This document shows, one piece after another, positions 1 through 8,852 of a stretch of 64,000 nucleotides of DNA; the stretch's first letter is position 1, and each line of letters starts with the position of its first letter. The translations under genes and the position numbers were made by a program. The stretch is from Actinoallomurus liliacearum. Lineage in GTDB: Bacteria > Actinomycetota > Actinomycetes > Streptosporangiales > Streptosporangiaceae. The stretch covers positions 70,950-134,949 of the forward strand of contig NZ_BAABHJ010000019.1 in the NCBI RefSeq assembly GCF_039542035.1, written 5' to 3'. The notes beneath the pieces were generated by a model. It saw nothing but the letters and a program-made list of their open reading frames with translations, searched no databases and had not been told where the DNA came from.

Positions 1-587
1 GGTGGGAGGACGTGAGCAGGCGGCTGCGTGTGCCCTTCCACGCCGACGGCGTGATCAGCCAGTTCGAAGCCCTGCTGGCCCGGCTCGGTTACGCCTTCGA
101 TCGCGCGACCATCCCGAAAATCACCGAGTACTACCTCGCGCGCACCTCCCACGGCTCGACGCCGAGCGCCGTCGTGCACGCCTGCGTCCTAGCCCGCTCC
201 GACCGGCCCGCGTCCTGGCGGTTCTTCCTCCAGGCACTGGACAGCGATCTGCACGACGTCCAGGGCGGCACCACCGGTGAGGGCGTCCACCTGGGCGCCA
301 TGGCCGGCACGCTCGACCTCGCGCAACGCTGCTACACCGGCCTCGAACCGCGCGGCGACGTCCTCCGCCTCAACCCCCACCTGCCCCCGGGCCTGCCCGG
401 GCTGGCCATGGAACTCCGCTACCGCGGTCACTGGGGCATCCGGCTGCGCGCCGACCACGCCGGCGTCCGCGTCGGACTCCGCCGATCGTCGCAGCCACCG
501 ATCCGGATCGCCGGAGACCAGGAACAGCGCGGTTCCGGCCGGTGGTCGTCCGGCCGGAACCGCTCATCGAAGGTCCGCTGTGGGTAG
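1..587 (+). CDS. GH65 glycoside phosphorylase/hydrolase, C-terminal part (5' cut by window)
   Basis: The reading frame is open from base 3, so the gene begins outside the window; a GTG at 12 is internal. The visible ~194 residues carry the GH65 signatures: VPFHADGVISQFE near the start and DVQGGTTGEGVHLGAMAGT followed by QRCYTGLEPR, the end of the (alpha/alpha)6 barrel and the C-terminal beta-sandwich. GH65 enzymes phosphorolyse or hydrolyse alpha-glucosides such as trehalose, maltose or kojibiose in the cytosol; the substrate cannot be read from this fragment. The last ~30 residues become low-complexity and basic and overlap the 3' end of the convergent AraC gene by 24 bp, so the extreme C-terminus may be altered. 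GH65 genes often sit in actinobacterial stress/dormancy islands, which fits the hydrogenase nearby. Confidence 0.85.
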   Translation, partial: WEDVSRRLRVPFHADGVISQFEALLARLGYAFDRATIPKITEYYLARTSHGSTPSAVVHACVLARSDRPASWRFFLQALDSDLHDVQGGTTGEGVHLGAMAGTLDLAQRCYTGLEPRGDVLRLNPHLPPGLPGLAMELRYRGHWGIRLRADHAGVRVGLRRSSQPPIRIAGDQEQRGSGRWSSGRNRSSKVRCG

Positions 588-1361
588 GAGGCGGATCCTG
601 ACGCCGACGGCGAGTAGCCGGCTGGGCTGCAAGCCGAACATGGCGTGGAAGCTGTCGCTGAAGTGTGACGGGCTGGCGAACCCGGCCTCGACCGCGGCTG
701 TGGTGAGATCCTGCCGCCCGGACAGGAGGGCACCCACGCGTAGCATGCGGGCCCACAATCTGTATCTGCGGAAACTGGTGCCGGCGTGCTCGCGGAACAG
801 ATGCAGGAATCTGGATGTCGACAGACCGGCTCGAGCCGCGAGTTCATCGGCCGACAGAACGGGGTTCGTCTGCTCACGCAGGTAGCGCGCTGCCATGCCG
901 ATGCGGGAGTCCATCGCACCGGGCTCCACCGCTCCCGCCAGATCCAGCCAGCGCAATGCCATGCCCGGTGAGTCGGAATCGGCCAGCTGCGCGCCCGCTC
1001 GGACGAGAAGTGGTTCCTGACGGTGGCCGTAGCGGAGCGCATGGTCACCGTCGGTCATCCGAAGACGGCACACCCGCTCCCGGGCCGAGGTGGCGTCCAG
1101 GTAACAGAACACCATGCGCCGACCGTGTGCGATCAGCTGATGCACGAACCGCGGTGCGATGAGCGCCGTACGCGCCGTGCGGCCGCCGTGCGTCGCCGTC
1201 CGTACCGTGAACGAGTCGTCCACTCCGACCGCCAGGCAGGCCACCGAGCCGGAGTGAGGTCCGAGCTCCAGTGACGGTCCGGCGTAGATGGCCTGTCCCG
1301 GCCCGAGCCACAACGTCGCGCAGCAGCTTTCTGGAAGCGCCGCAGCGGCTTGGAACGTCAC
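564..1361 (-). CDS. AraC-family transcriptional regulator
   Basis: This 265-residue protein has an N-terminal cupin-like sensor half without a recognisable ligand motif. Its C-terminal ~100 residues form a double helix-turn-helix of the AraC/XylS type: LSADELAARAGLSTSRFLHLF, then a second helix pair around VEAGFASPSHFSDSFHAMFG. Start is a GTG at 1361. It is divergent from the DUF4345 membrane protein, whose start lies only 38 bp away, so it may control that gene and itself from one short promoter. The 3' end overlaps the GH65 gene by 24 bp. The effector is unknown. Confidence 0.85.
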   Translation of the reverse strand: MTFQAAAALPESCCATLWLGPGQAIYAGPSLELGPHSGSVACLAVGVDDSFTVRTATHGGRTARTALIAPRFVHQLIAHGRRMVFCYLDATSARERVCRLRMTDGDHALRYGHRQEPLLVRAGAQLADSDSPGMALRWLDLAGAVEPGAMDSRIGMAARYLREQTNPVLSADELAARAGLSTSRFLHLFREHAGTSFRRYRLWARMLRVGALLSGRQDLTTAAVEAGFASPSHFSDSFHAMFGLQPSRLLAVGVRIRLLPTADLR

Positions 1362-1398
1362 CCTGGGCCTCTGGTTCGTGAGCGACTATGAGGAGCAT

Positions 1399-1767
1399 GT
1401 GTTGACGACCGTGACCATCGTCATTGTGGGCATATTCTTCCTCGGCATGGGGGCATTGGCGCTCATCGCCCCCGCCGAGTTGGCCAGACCCTTTCGTATC
1501 ACGATCGACTCGCCGGAGAGTCGCTCGGAGATCCGCGCGGTTTACGGCGGCTTCGGGGTCGCGATCGCGATCGTGCTGGGCCTGGCCGCGTTCGACGTCG
1601 TCGGCATCCGATCCGGCGCTGTGATCACCGTCGCCGCCGCACTCACCGGCATGGCGGCGGGCAGGCTCATATCCCGGCTGATCGACAGCGCGACAGCGTT
1701 TTATCCGATCTGGCTCTACTTCTGCGTCGAAACAGTCGCCGCCGGTCTATTGTTCAACGCCACGTGA
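1399..1767 (+). CDS. DUF4345-like small integral membrane protein
   Basis: The protein has about 122 residues and four hydrophobic segments (roughly 3-22, 45-65, 72-90 and 100-120), matching the length and layout of DUF4345 membrane proteins, whose function is unknown. The GTG at 1399 (or TTG at 1402) is preferred to a more upstream in-frame start because AGGAG at 1389-1393 is correctly spaced and the upstream start would run into the divergent AraC gene. It sits alone between the AraC regulator and the hydrogenase operon, and the AraC protein is its most likely regulator. Confidence 0.65.
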   Translation: MLTTVTIVIVGIFFLGMGALALIAPAELARPFRITIDSPESRSEIRAVYGGFGVAIAIVLGLAAFDVVGIRSGAVITVAAALTGMAAGRLISRLIDSATAFYPIWLYFCVETVAAGLLFNAT

Positions 1768-1949
1768 TCGGCAGACGGCTTGTCCTGGGCGTTTTCGCGG
1801 CCGCCGTCACACCGATCTGGTCCATGGCCGCCTTGGCCCGCCTCCCGGCTGCCGTTGAACCGCGCCAGGTGGTCGTACAGATCACCGCCGGGCCGCTCGC
1901 CGTGCGGTCGCGGGTCGAGTTCGCACGCTCGTCCGGGACGGGCTGTTGA
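1764..1949 (+). CDS. Possible 61-aa hydrophobic small protein, doubtful
   Basis: A GTG start overlaps the stop of the DUF4345 gene (GTGA), and the frame runs 61 codons with a hydrophobic N-terminus (LVLGVFAAAV) that could be a signal or membrane segment. No family is recognised. It ends 38 bp before the stop of the convergent hydrogenase alpha gene. Translational coupling and G/C-rich third positions are the only support, so it may be chance. Confidence 0.22.
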   Translation: MIGRRLVLGVFAAAVTPIWSMAALARLPAAVEPRQVVVQITAGPLAVRSRVEFARSSGTGC

Positions 1950-1987
1950 CCCGCGACGTCCAGCCCACCGCTCCGCCCAGCGTCAGT

Positions 1988-3283
1988 TCACGAGCGCACT
2001 ATGTTCAGGTCGAGAAAGTGGGCGGCGCAGGAGATGCACGGGTCGTAGCTGCGAATCGCCCGCTCGCATTCGGCGGTGAGCGCGGTGTCGTCGAGGTCGA
2101 GGCGATCCTGCACCAGGCGGCGCAGGTCCTCCTCGATGGCCGCCTGGTTCTGCGAGGTGGGCGGGACGATCCGGGCCGAGGTCAGGGCACCGTCCGCGTC
2201 GATGTCGTAGCGGTGGAACAGCACCCCGCGGGGAGCCTCGGTCGCGCCGTGACCGCGGCCCGCCCGCGGCCACAGCGGGACGTACGGCTGTGGCGGGGGC
2301 CGGTAGGCGGCGATGATCCGCAGCGCCTCCTCGACGGCATGGACGATCTCGACGGCGCGGACGACGATGCTCTGGGCCGGGTTGCGGCACTGCCCGGCGA
2401 GCCCGGCGGCGTGCGCGGCCTCTCGTGCCAGCGGCGAGAGCAGGTCGCGGTTCAGCGCGAATCGCGCCAGCGGCCCGGTGAGGTACCGGCCGCCGTGCGC
2501 GAGCCGGGCTTGCAGCGCGGTGGAGTGCGGAACCTGTTCCTCGATCACCTGGTCCTCGAAGTCGGCGACCTCGAAGGCGGCCCCCGTGGTCGTCCGGGGC
2601 GTGCCGCGTTCCAGCGGATAGTCCTCGCCGGTGAGTGCGAGGAACTCATGGTCGATCGACAGGTCGGGGAACGCGAAGCCGGCCACCCAGCGGACGGTGT
2701 CGAGCGCGTCCTGGAGCGCCCGCCGGAGCTGCGGCACGAGCCGGGACAGCTCGGCGGGGACCGGAACCCGGTGGAACCCGCCGATCCGTACGTTGATCGG
2801 GTGGATGGCCCGGCCGCCGAGCAGCTCAATGATCGCGTTGCCGGCCTTCTTCAGCGCGAGGCCGCGTTCGACCAGCGGCCGATGGTCGCGGGCCATCTCG
2901 AGGGCGCTGGAGCAGCCGAGGAAGTCCGGGGCGTGCAGCAGGTAGATGTGCAGGGCGTGGCTCTCGATCCACTCTCCGCAGTAGAGCAGGCGGCGCAGGT
3001 CGTTCAGGGGCCCCTCGACCGCGACGCCGCACGCGTCCTCCACGGCCCGGCACGCGCTGAGCTGGTAGGCGACGGGGCAGATCCCGCAGATCCGGGAGGT
3101 GATGTCCGGCGGTTCGGTGTACGCGCGGCCACGCAGGAGGGCCTCGAAGAAACGCGGTGGCTCGTAGATGTTCAACCGGATCTCCTCGACCCGGTCGCCG
3201 GCGATCCGGACGTACATCGCGCCCTCGCCCTCCACCCGCGCCAGGGCGCCGACGCTCAGGAGCCGCTCACGCCGGTGGGTCAT
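1988..3283 (-). CDS. hydA: [NiFe] hydrogenase alpha (large, catalytic) subunit, group 3b
   Basis: This is the 431-residue large subunit carrying the Ni-Fe active site of a cytosolic bidirectional NAD(P)-linked hydrogenase (sulfhydrogenase class). The N-terminal metal ligands are in RICGICP at about residues 64-70, and the C-terminal ligands in DPCISCAAH about 17 residues from the end. The nine residues after that His are the short tail that a maturation endopeptidase normally removes. The gene closes the five-gene operon and overlaps the delta subunit by 17 bp. No hyp or endopeptidase gene lies in the window, so maturation factors must be encoded elsewhere. Group 3b enzymes are associated in actinobacteria with redox balancing during hypoxia or carbon limitation. 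Confidence 0.95.
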   Translation of the reverse strand: MTHRRERLLSVGALARVEGEGAMYVRIAGDRVEEIRLNIYEPPRFFEALLRGRAYTEPPDITSRICGICPVAYQLSACRAVEDACGVAVEGPLNDLRRLLYCGEWIESHALHIYLLHAPDFLGCSSALEMARDHRPLVERGLALKKAGNAIIELLGGRAIHPINVRIGGFHRVPVPAELSRLVPQLRRALQDALDTVRWVAGFAFPDLSIDHEFLALTGEDYPLERGTPRTTTGAAFEVADFEDQVIEEQVPHSTALQARLAHGGRYLTGPLARFALNRDLLSPLAREAAHAAGLAGQCRNPAQSIVVRAVEIVHAVEEALRIIAAYRPPPQPYVPLWPRAGRGHGATEAPRGVLFHRYDIDADGALTSARIVPPTSQNQAAIEEDLRRLVQDRLDLDDTALTAECERAIRSYDPCISCAAHFLDLNIVRS

Positions 3284-4028
3284 CCGGGATCTCCTTGAAC
3301 GCGGTGACGTTGAAGGTCGAGAAGACGCGATCCATCTCGGGGCGCGTCATGCCGAGGTCGCCGAGCCAGGTCTTGAGCGAGCCGGTGTTGGGCCGTGCGG
3401 AGGGGCCGAAGCAGCCGTAGCAGCCGCGTCCGTAGGCGGGGCAGATCGCTCCGCAGCCGGCGTGCGTGACCGGTCCGAGGCAGGGGGTGCCGTGGGCGAC
3501 CATGACGCACACGGTGCCGCGCATCTTGCACTCGAAGCAGACCGGATGGTTGGGGATGCCGGGCTTGCGGCCGGCCAGGAAGGCGGAGAGCACTTCGAGG
3601 AGCTGCCGCCGGTCGATCGGGCAGCCCCGCAGCTCGAAGTCGACCGGCACATGGGCCGAGATCGGTGTGGAGTCGGCGAGCGTGGCGACGTACTCGGGTG
3701 TGGCGTAGACCGCGGAGAGGAACTCCTCGGCGTCGGCGAAGTTGCGGAGGGCCTGGATGCCGCCGGCGGTGGCGCAGGCGCCGATCGTGACCAGCCTCCG
3801 GGAGATCCTCCTCACGTGCTGGATCCTCTCGGCGTCGGCCGGGGTCGAGATCGAGCCTTCGACCAGCGACACGTCGTACGGGCCGTCCGTCACGGCGCTG
3901 GATGCCTCGAGGAAGTGCGCGATCTCGACCTCGCTCGCCAGCGTCAGCAGCTCGTCCTCGCAGTCGAGAAGGGTGAGCTGGCAGCCGTCACAGGAGGCGA
4001 ACTTCCAAACGGCGAGCTTCGGGGCCAT
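3267..4028 (-). CDS. hydD: [NiFe] hydrogenase delta (small, Fe-S) subunit
   Basis: This 253-residue electron-transfer small subunit pairs with the alpha subunit. It shows the proximal-cluster motif CDGCQLTLLDCE at residues 13-24, GACATAGGIQALRNF in the middle, LRGCP, and a C-terminal set of cysteines (CFECKMRGTVC, CGAICPAYGRGCYGC) that ligate the medial and distal clusters. No Tat signal is present, consistent with a cytosolic enzyme. Its ATG follows the gamma-subunit stop with no gap, and it overlaps the alpha-subunit start by 17 bp, so the operon is tightly coupled. Confidence 0.95.
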   Translation of the reverse strand: MAPKLAVWKFASCDGCQLTLLDCEDELLTLASEVEIAHFLEASSAVTDGPYDVSLVEGSISTPADAERIQHVRRISRRLVTIGACATAGGIQALRNFADAEEFLSAVYATPEYVATLADSTPISAHVPVDFELRGCPIDRRQLLEVLSAFLAGRKPGIPNHPVCFECKMRGTVCVMVAHGTPCLGPVTHAGCGAICPAYGRGCYGCFGPSARPNTGSLKTWLGDLGMTRPEMDRVFSTFNVTAFKEIPDDPPA

Positions 4029-4832
4029 CTACCGCTCCTTCACCGCGAGCTCCGGCGCGGCGTCCCGGTAGGCCACGACCGGGCCGTCGCGGCAGATCAG
4101 CCAGGGGCCGAGCTGGCAGTGGCCGCACCATCCGACGCCGCAGCGCATGTTGCGTTCCAGGGAGATCCGCACGTCGGTCATCCCGCTCTCACAGAGCGCC
4201 TGCCCGGTCAGGCGCATCATGATCTCCGGGCCGCAGATGAAGGCCGTGGCGTTCGCCGGGTCGGCGTCGACCAGGTCCAACAGCGTGGTGATCAGCCCGA
4301 CGTTCCCGTGCCAGCCGTCGTCAGCGTGGTCGACCGTCACCTCCACGCGTGCGCCTCGGTCGCGCCACCGGTCGAGTTCCGCCTGGTACAGCAGGTCGGC
4401 CGGCGTACGGGCGCCGATGAGGAGCGTGATGGCGCCGTAGAATTCGCGGCGTTCCAGCGCGTACAGCAGAGCGGGGCGCAGTGGCGCGAGCCCGATCCCG
4501 CCGCCGGCGAAGACGAGGTCCCGGCCGATCACGTCCTCGACGCCCCACCCGACGCCGTACGGCCCGCGGACGCCGACCATCCGGCCCGGTTCGCTGGTGG
4601 CCAGGGCGCGGCTGACCGCGCCGACGTCGCGGACCGTCTGCTCGATGACCGTGCCGGTACGGCTGACGGAGATGGGCGCCTCCCCGATGCCGAACGCGTA
4701 CATCATCGTGAACTGGCCGGGCCGTACGGGCGGGATCGGCTCGCCGCACGGCCGCAGGACGAGCGTCGCCGTGTCGTGGGTCTCCTCGCGGCGTTCCGTC
4801 ACCCGGTACCGGACCGGGGTCATGGCCGTCAT
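4029..4832 (-). CDS. hydG: Hydrogenase gamma subunit, FAD/NAD(P)-binding oxidoreductase
   Basis: This 267-residue diaphorase subunit passes electrons between NAD(P)H and the hydrogenase Fe-S chain. It has an N-terminal ferredoxin-reductase-like FAD domain (RPGQFTMMYAF; GVRGPYGVGW), a central NAD(P)-binding Rossmann domain (FAGGGIGLAPLRPALLYAL; FICGPEIMM) and a C-terminal [2Fe-2S] site (CGVGWCGHCQLG). The ATG at 4832 is chosen because it overlaps the upstream gene's stop in an ATGA arrangement; longer upstream frames would cover the cyclic-nucleotide-binding gene. Length is close to the HydG family norm. Confidence 0.93.
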   Translation of the reverse strand: MTAMTPVRYRVTERREETHDTATLVLRPCGEPIPPVRPGQFTMMYAFGIGEAPISVSRTGTVIEQTVRDVGAVSRALATSEPGRMVGVRGPYGVGWGVEDVIGRDLVFAGGGIGLAPLRPALLYALERREFYGAITLLIGARTPADLLYQAELDRWRDRGARVEVTVDHADDGWHGNVGLITTLLDLVDADPANATAFICGPEIMMRLTGQALCESGMTDVRISLERNMRCGVGWCGHCQLGPWLICRDGPVVAYRDAAPELAVKER

Positions 4833-5317
4833 TCGTGCCGTCCCCACGGCGCGCCGTACAGGTCGAGCAGCCGCATGCGGGTGTTCTGCAGCCGGTCGAG
4901 CATGACGGCGGCGAACCGGCGGGTCAGCTCGTATCCCAGTGCCGGATCCTCGGCGCACATCGTGCGTACCGCCCGGGCGTCCAGGGCGATCGCCCGGACC
5001 GGCTCGGCGGCGAGCGCTCCGAACCGCCAGGCGTACGGAGGGAAGAGCCATGACCAGCCGAGCACGGTGCCCCGCCCGAGCGTCTCGACGATCACGGTGC
5101 CGAGGCCCGGGATGTGCAGGTCGAGGGAGACCCGGCCGGCCTGGATCAGCCAGAACCGGTCCGCGCGCTGCCCTTCCTCGAACAGGCGGTGTCCGGCGGG
5201 GACCTCCACGTACCGCGCCACCGCCGCCAGCCTGTCGATCTGGCGTTCCGGCATTCCCCGGACGAAGGAGTGGCCGGTCAGCGCCGAGCTCGGCAGTGCG
5301 GTCGTCCGTTCACCCAT
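4829..5317 (-). CDS. Cyclic-nucleotide-binding (Crp-type) domain protein without DNA-binding domain
   Basis: This 162-residue protein consists of a single cNMP-binding beta-roll: LFEEGQRADRFWLIQAGRVS, then the phosphate-binding-cassette region around TLGRGTVLGWSWLF, and a closing helix. The helix-turn-helix of Crp/Fnr regulators is absent. It is embedded between the beta and gamma hydrogenase genes, overlapping the first by 8 bp and the second by 4 bp, so it is made with the hydrogenase. I infer a regulatory or structural role sensing a small ligand in the complex, not a transcription factor. Confidence 0.85.
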   Translation of the reverse strand: MGERTTALPSSALTGHSFVRGMPERQIDRLAAVARYVEVPAGHRLFEEGQRADRFWLIQAGRVSLDLHIPGLGTVIVETLGRGTVLGWSWLFPPYAWRFGALAAEPVRAIALDARAVRTMCAEDPALGYELTRRFAAVMLDRLQNTRMRLLDLYGAPWGRHE

Positions 5318-6407
5318 GGTTCTCCTCCCGGAGTGCGGCCACCTCTTCGGTCAGGTCGATGCCGACCGGGCACCAGACGATGCACCGCCCGCAGCCGACG
5401 CATCCCGAAGAGCCGAACTGGTCGTGCCAGGTACCGAGCTTGTGGGTGAGCCACTGCCGGTAGCGGCTCTTGGTCGACGTGCGCACGCTGCCGCCCTGCA
5501 GGTGGGAGAAGTCGAGGTCGAAGCAGGAGTCCCACCGCTGCCACCGCTCGGCGTGGTCCCCGGTCAGGTCGGTGACGTCCTCGACGGTCGTGCAGAAACA
5601 GGTCGGACAGACCATGGTGCAGTTGCCGCAGGTCAGGCAGCGGGAGGCGACGTCGTCCCAGCGGGCGGCGTCCAGAGTGCCGGCCATCAGGTCCCGCAGG
5701 CCCTCGGCGGGCATCTCCCGGCCCATCCGGCCGGCCGCCGCGTCCACCTCCGCCCGCGCCCGCGTCTCGGTCACGAAGTCCGCCTCGCGGTGCTCGATCC
5801 GCGCCAGCAGGTTGGCCCCCGCGTCGGTGCCGACGTCGACGAGGAACCGCCCCTCCTCCGCGAACTCGGTCAACGCCAGGTCGTAACCGGAGTCGGCGCC
5901 CGGCCCGGTGCCCATCGAGACGCAGAAGCACGTCTCCCCCGGCTCGGTGCAGTTGACGACGATGATGAACACCCCGTCCCGGCGCGCCGCGTAGGCGTCA
6001 TCGGCGTGCCGGCCGCCGGCGAGGACCCGGTCGAGAATCCCGATGGCCCGCAGATCGCATGGCCTTACCCCCAGGAAGGCATAGCGCGGCGGCTCTTCCC
6101 GGGCCTCGTCGATCTCGAAGCCGTCGTCGGTACGCCGCGCCTCCCACAGCTTGCGACGCGGCGGGTGCAGGAACGGCTTCCACGACTGCGGCCCCGCCGA
6201 GTGTGCGAACGCGGCCGAGTCCGCCCGGCGCCGGATCCGGTAACCGCCCGGTTCCAGCGCGACCCCCCAGCCGTAGGGGAGATCGTCGGCCGAGGTCAGC
6301 TCGGCCAGGACGATCGCCCGGTCGCGGACCGTCGGACCGATCACCGTGTAACCCGAGTCGACCAGCGCGGCGTGCAGTCCCGCCACGCCGTCAAGGATCC
6401 ACGCCAT
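5310..6407 (-). CDS. hydB: Hydrogenase beta subunit, 4Fe-4S dicluster electron-transfer protein
   Basis: This 365-residue sulfhydrogenase beta subunit is the first gene of the operon. Key features are FLGVRPCDLRAIGILD in the N-terminal half, a CNTEPGETCFC-like cysteine cluster mid-protein (residues NCTEPGETCFC), and two C-terminal [4Fe-4S] motifs, CLTCGNCTMVCPTCFC and CVGCGRCIVWCP. The ATG at 6407 is preferred over an in-frame GTG six bases upstream, because the AGGAGG sequence is 7 nt from the ATG but only 1 nt from the GTG. A DevR-like palindrome lies about 65 bp upstream. Confidence 0.92.
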   Translation of the reverse strand: MAWILDGVAGLHAALVDSGYTVIGPTVRDRAIVLAELTSADDLPYGWGVALEPGGYRIRRRADSAAFAHSAGPQSWKPFLHPPRRKLWEARRTDDGFEIDEAREEPPRYAFLGVRPCDLRAIGILDRVLAGGRHADDAYAARRDGVFIIVVNCTEPGETCFCVSMGTGPGADSGYDLALTEFAEEGRFLVDVGTDAGANLLARIEHREADFVTETRARAEVDAAAGRMGREMPAEGLRDLMAGTLDAARWDDVASRCLTCGNCTMVCPTCFCTTVEDVTDLTGDHAERWQRWDSCFDLDFSHLQGGSVRTSTKSRYRQWLTHKLGTWHDQFGSSGCVGCGRCIVWCPVGIDLTEEVAALREENHG

Positions 6408-6469
6408 GGACACGCCTCCTCGCCGAACGCTCCCCTCTCTTCAGCCTCGCCACGTCGTCCTCCGGCGGG

Positions 6470-6488
6470 GAGGGCCCAAAGTCCCCTC
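6470..6488. promoter_or_regulatory. DevR/DosR-like palindrome upstream of the hydrogenase operon
   Basis: The 14-mer GGGCCCAAAGTCCC at 6472-6485, inside GAGGG...CCCTC, reads on the minus strand as GGGACTTTGGGCCC. This closely resembles the actinobacterial dormancy-regulator box (GGGAC-N4-GTCCC type). It sits about 65 bp upstream of the hydB start. Group 3b hydrogenases belong to DosR regulons in mycobacteria, so hypoxia or redox control of the operon is inferred. Confidence 0.5.
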
Positions 6489-6597
6489 TCCCCGGGGTCA
6501 CTCGGTCCTCCCACGTCCCTCGGCCGGGCCGGGGGCGCCGGGTCCGGCCGTGCGTATGATCCGCCGCCGGTTCCGGGCGGACAGCCTGGGCTCAGGC

Positions 6598-8515
6598 TCA
6601 GCGCAGCCGGCGAAGGTAGGGGTCCCACCGTCGGCACGGCACGACGCGGACCCGCGCGTCGACGGCCACGACGCCCTCGGGCCGGGCGATCACCGGGTTC
6701 AGGTCGATCTCGGCGACGTCCGGATGATCGTCGGCGAGCCGGGCGAGGCGCAGCAGGACGTCCTCCAGCGCCGGAGTGTCCACCGCCGGCGCCCCACGGT
6801 GGCCGAACAGCAGGGGCGCGCCGCGCACCGAGCGGACCAGCTCGGCGGCGTCCACGTCGGTGAGCGGGGTGAGCCGGGCGGAGCGGTCGCCCAGCACCTC
6901 CGTGGCCACTCCGCCCAGGCCGAAGACGACCAACGGCCCGAAGACCGGCTCCTGCGTGATCCCGCAGAGAGTCTCGACCCCGCCGGGTGCCATCCGCTGC
7001 ACCAGCACCGCCCTGAGCCGATCGCCGAACCGGGCGGCCAGGTCCTCGTAGGCGCGCCGGACGTCGGCCGCGCCTCGCAGGTCCAGCCGGACGGCGCCGG
7101 CGTCGCTCTTGTGGACGATCCCCGGTACGTCGGCCTTCAGCGCGACGTGATCGCCGAGTTCGGCCGCGGCGCGTACGGCGTCGTCGGCGCAGGTCGCCGG
7201 CCGCCATTCCGCCAGGGGCAGCCCGTAGGCCTCCAGGAGCTCCATCGTGTCGGCGAGCGGGAGCCAGCCGCCCTCGGGAACCTCCTCGATGAGGCGACGG
7301 GTGATCCGGGTGACCGTGTTCTCCCGTACATCGGGGAGGCGCGGTTCGTTCCCGGCCGGACGTTCGAGCCATCGGCCGTGGGAGCGGGCGCGGGCGAGGG
7401 CGCGGGCTGCGTCCTCGGGGAAGGCGTAGGAGGGGACACGGCGTCCATCGGGCCCGTACCGGACGCGCACGGATTCGGGCTGGCCGAGGACGATCGCCGC
7501 GAGCGGCTTGGCGGCTCCCCCGGCCACCACGGCGGAGGCCAGGTCGGAGACGGCCGTCGGGACGACCAGGGCGACGACGGCGTCCACACCGTCGTCGGCG
7601 GCGACCAGGTCCAGGCAGCGGGTGAACCGTTCGGGGTCGATCGCCGCGGTGGTGTCGACCGGGCCGGCGCAGGCGGCTCCGCGCGGCAGCAGCCGCGTCA
7701 GCTCCCGGACGGTCTCCTCGCCCAGTGCCGCGGCCGTCAGGCCGGTGTCCGCGCAGGCGTCCGCGGCCAGCACGCCCGCACCGCCGGCGTTCGAGACGAT
7801 GGCGACGCGGTCCCCGGCCGGTATCGGCTGGTGGGCGAGCAGCGCGGCGGTGTCGAGGAGTTCGCCGAGGCCGTGCGTCGCGATGATCCCGGCCTGCCGG
7901 AACAGCGCCTCCTTCGACGGCGGCGAGATACCGCGCGTCCGCCGCCAACGGCATCCGCACGTCGACCACGCCACCGGCGAGATCGTGCCGTACGGCCAGT
8001 CCCGCGGTGGCGAACACGCGCAGCATCTCGACGTTCTGCGCCAGAGTGTCGGCCCGGAACTCACGGATCCCCCGGGAGCGGGCCAGCGAGACCAGGTGCT
8101 CCAGCAGCAGGGTGCCGACCCCGCGGCGGTGCATCCTGTCCGCCACGGCCAGCGCGATCTCCGCGACGCCGGGCTCATCCGTCGGCTCGTAGTTCGCGAC
8201 GCCGACGAGTTCGGCGCCGAGCCAGGCGCCCAGAACGGCATGGGCCGGTCCGGGTATCCGGCACAGCCGTACGGACTCCTCTTCGGTGATCCGCGGGCCG
8301 AGACCGAAGAAGCGGAGATAGAGGTTGTCCGGCGACATGCCACGGTGCAGGTCGCGGACGGCGTCGAGGTCATCCAGGCGGATCTCGCGGACTTGGATCG
8401 CCGTGCCGTCGGTGAGCAACACGAACGTCGGCTCCGTCGACGCGCGCTCCGGTACGGCCGCCTCTCCGCTCACGGAGCCACCGCCCACCACGCCTGTCCA
8501 CACTCGTTCGGCCAT
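6598..8515 (-). pseudogene. GNAT / ADP-forming acyl-CoA synthetase fusion, internally deleted and frameshifted
   Basis: The first ~195 codons (8515 to about 7930) encode a GNAT acetyltransferase domain (VREIRLDDLDAVRDLHRGMS; HRRGVGTLLLEHLVSLAR). A different minus-strand frame (from about 7925 to 6598) then encodes the second half of an NDP-forming acetate/acyl-CoA ligase: succinyl-CoA-ligase-like fold starting at EALFRQAGIIATHGLGEL and an ATP-grasp domain (ALKADVPGIVHKSDAGAV). In full-length family members (~900 residues) a CoA-binding Rossmann domain lies between these parts. Here it is missing and the frames do not match, so I read this as a deletion of several hundred bases plus frameshift. 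Two separate proteins are possible, but no good internal start is seen for the second part. Confidence 0.7.
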
Positions 8516-8600
8516 GTTCCAAGCCTCGACCGGCCGAACCGTCCCGTCAGCGGGCCGAGGTCACCGAGGCGTAGGACCTTCGGCCCGGTCCGGAGCCTTG

Positions 8601-8852
8601 TCAGCCTCGGGGGCGTGACGGTACGACGACGACCGGGCAATCGGCGTGGTGAACGCATTGGCTGCTCACCGAACCGAGGAGCAGCCGAGCGAACCCACCG
8701 TGCCCCCGCGATCCGACGACCAGCAGGTCGGTGCCCGCGGAGGCGTTCAGGAGCTCCTCGGCGGGAACGCCGGTGATCGCCCGTACCTTGATCGACACCT
8801 CATGCCCCGCCGCGGCCTTGTCCGCCGCCGCACGCGTGGCGAGGCAGCCCAT
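8601..8852 (-). pseudogene. Universal stress protein (UspA family), N-terminally truncated
   Basis: The 83 residues match only the C-terminal half of a Usp domain: ITGVPAEELLNAS, then the ATP-binding-loop motif LLVVGSRGHGGFARLLLGSVS and CVHHADCPVVVVPS. Normal Usp proteins have about 140 residues and begin with a VGVDGS strand, which is absent; no in-frame continuation with that motif exists upstream. Usp genes commonly accompany hydrogenase and acyl-CoA synthetase genes in dormancy regulons. An ATG at 8852 could allow expression of a half domain, but function is doubtful. Confidence 0.65.

Noticed and set aside
3168..6863. A 1,231-codon plus-strand open frame opposite the hydrogenase operon
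   Set aside because: It is the antisense shadow of well-conserved minus-strand hydrogenase genes in GC-rich DNA; its translation is low-complexity and matches no family.
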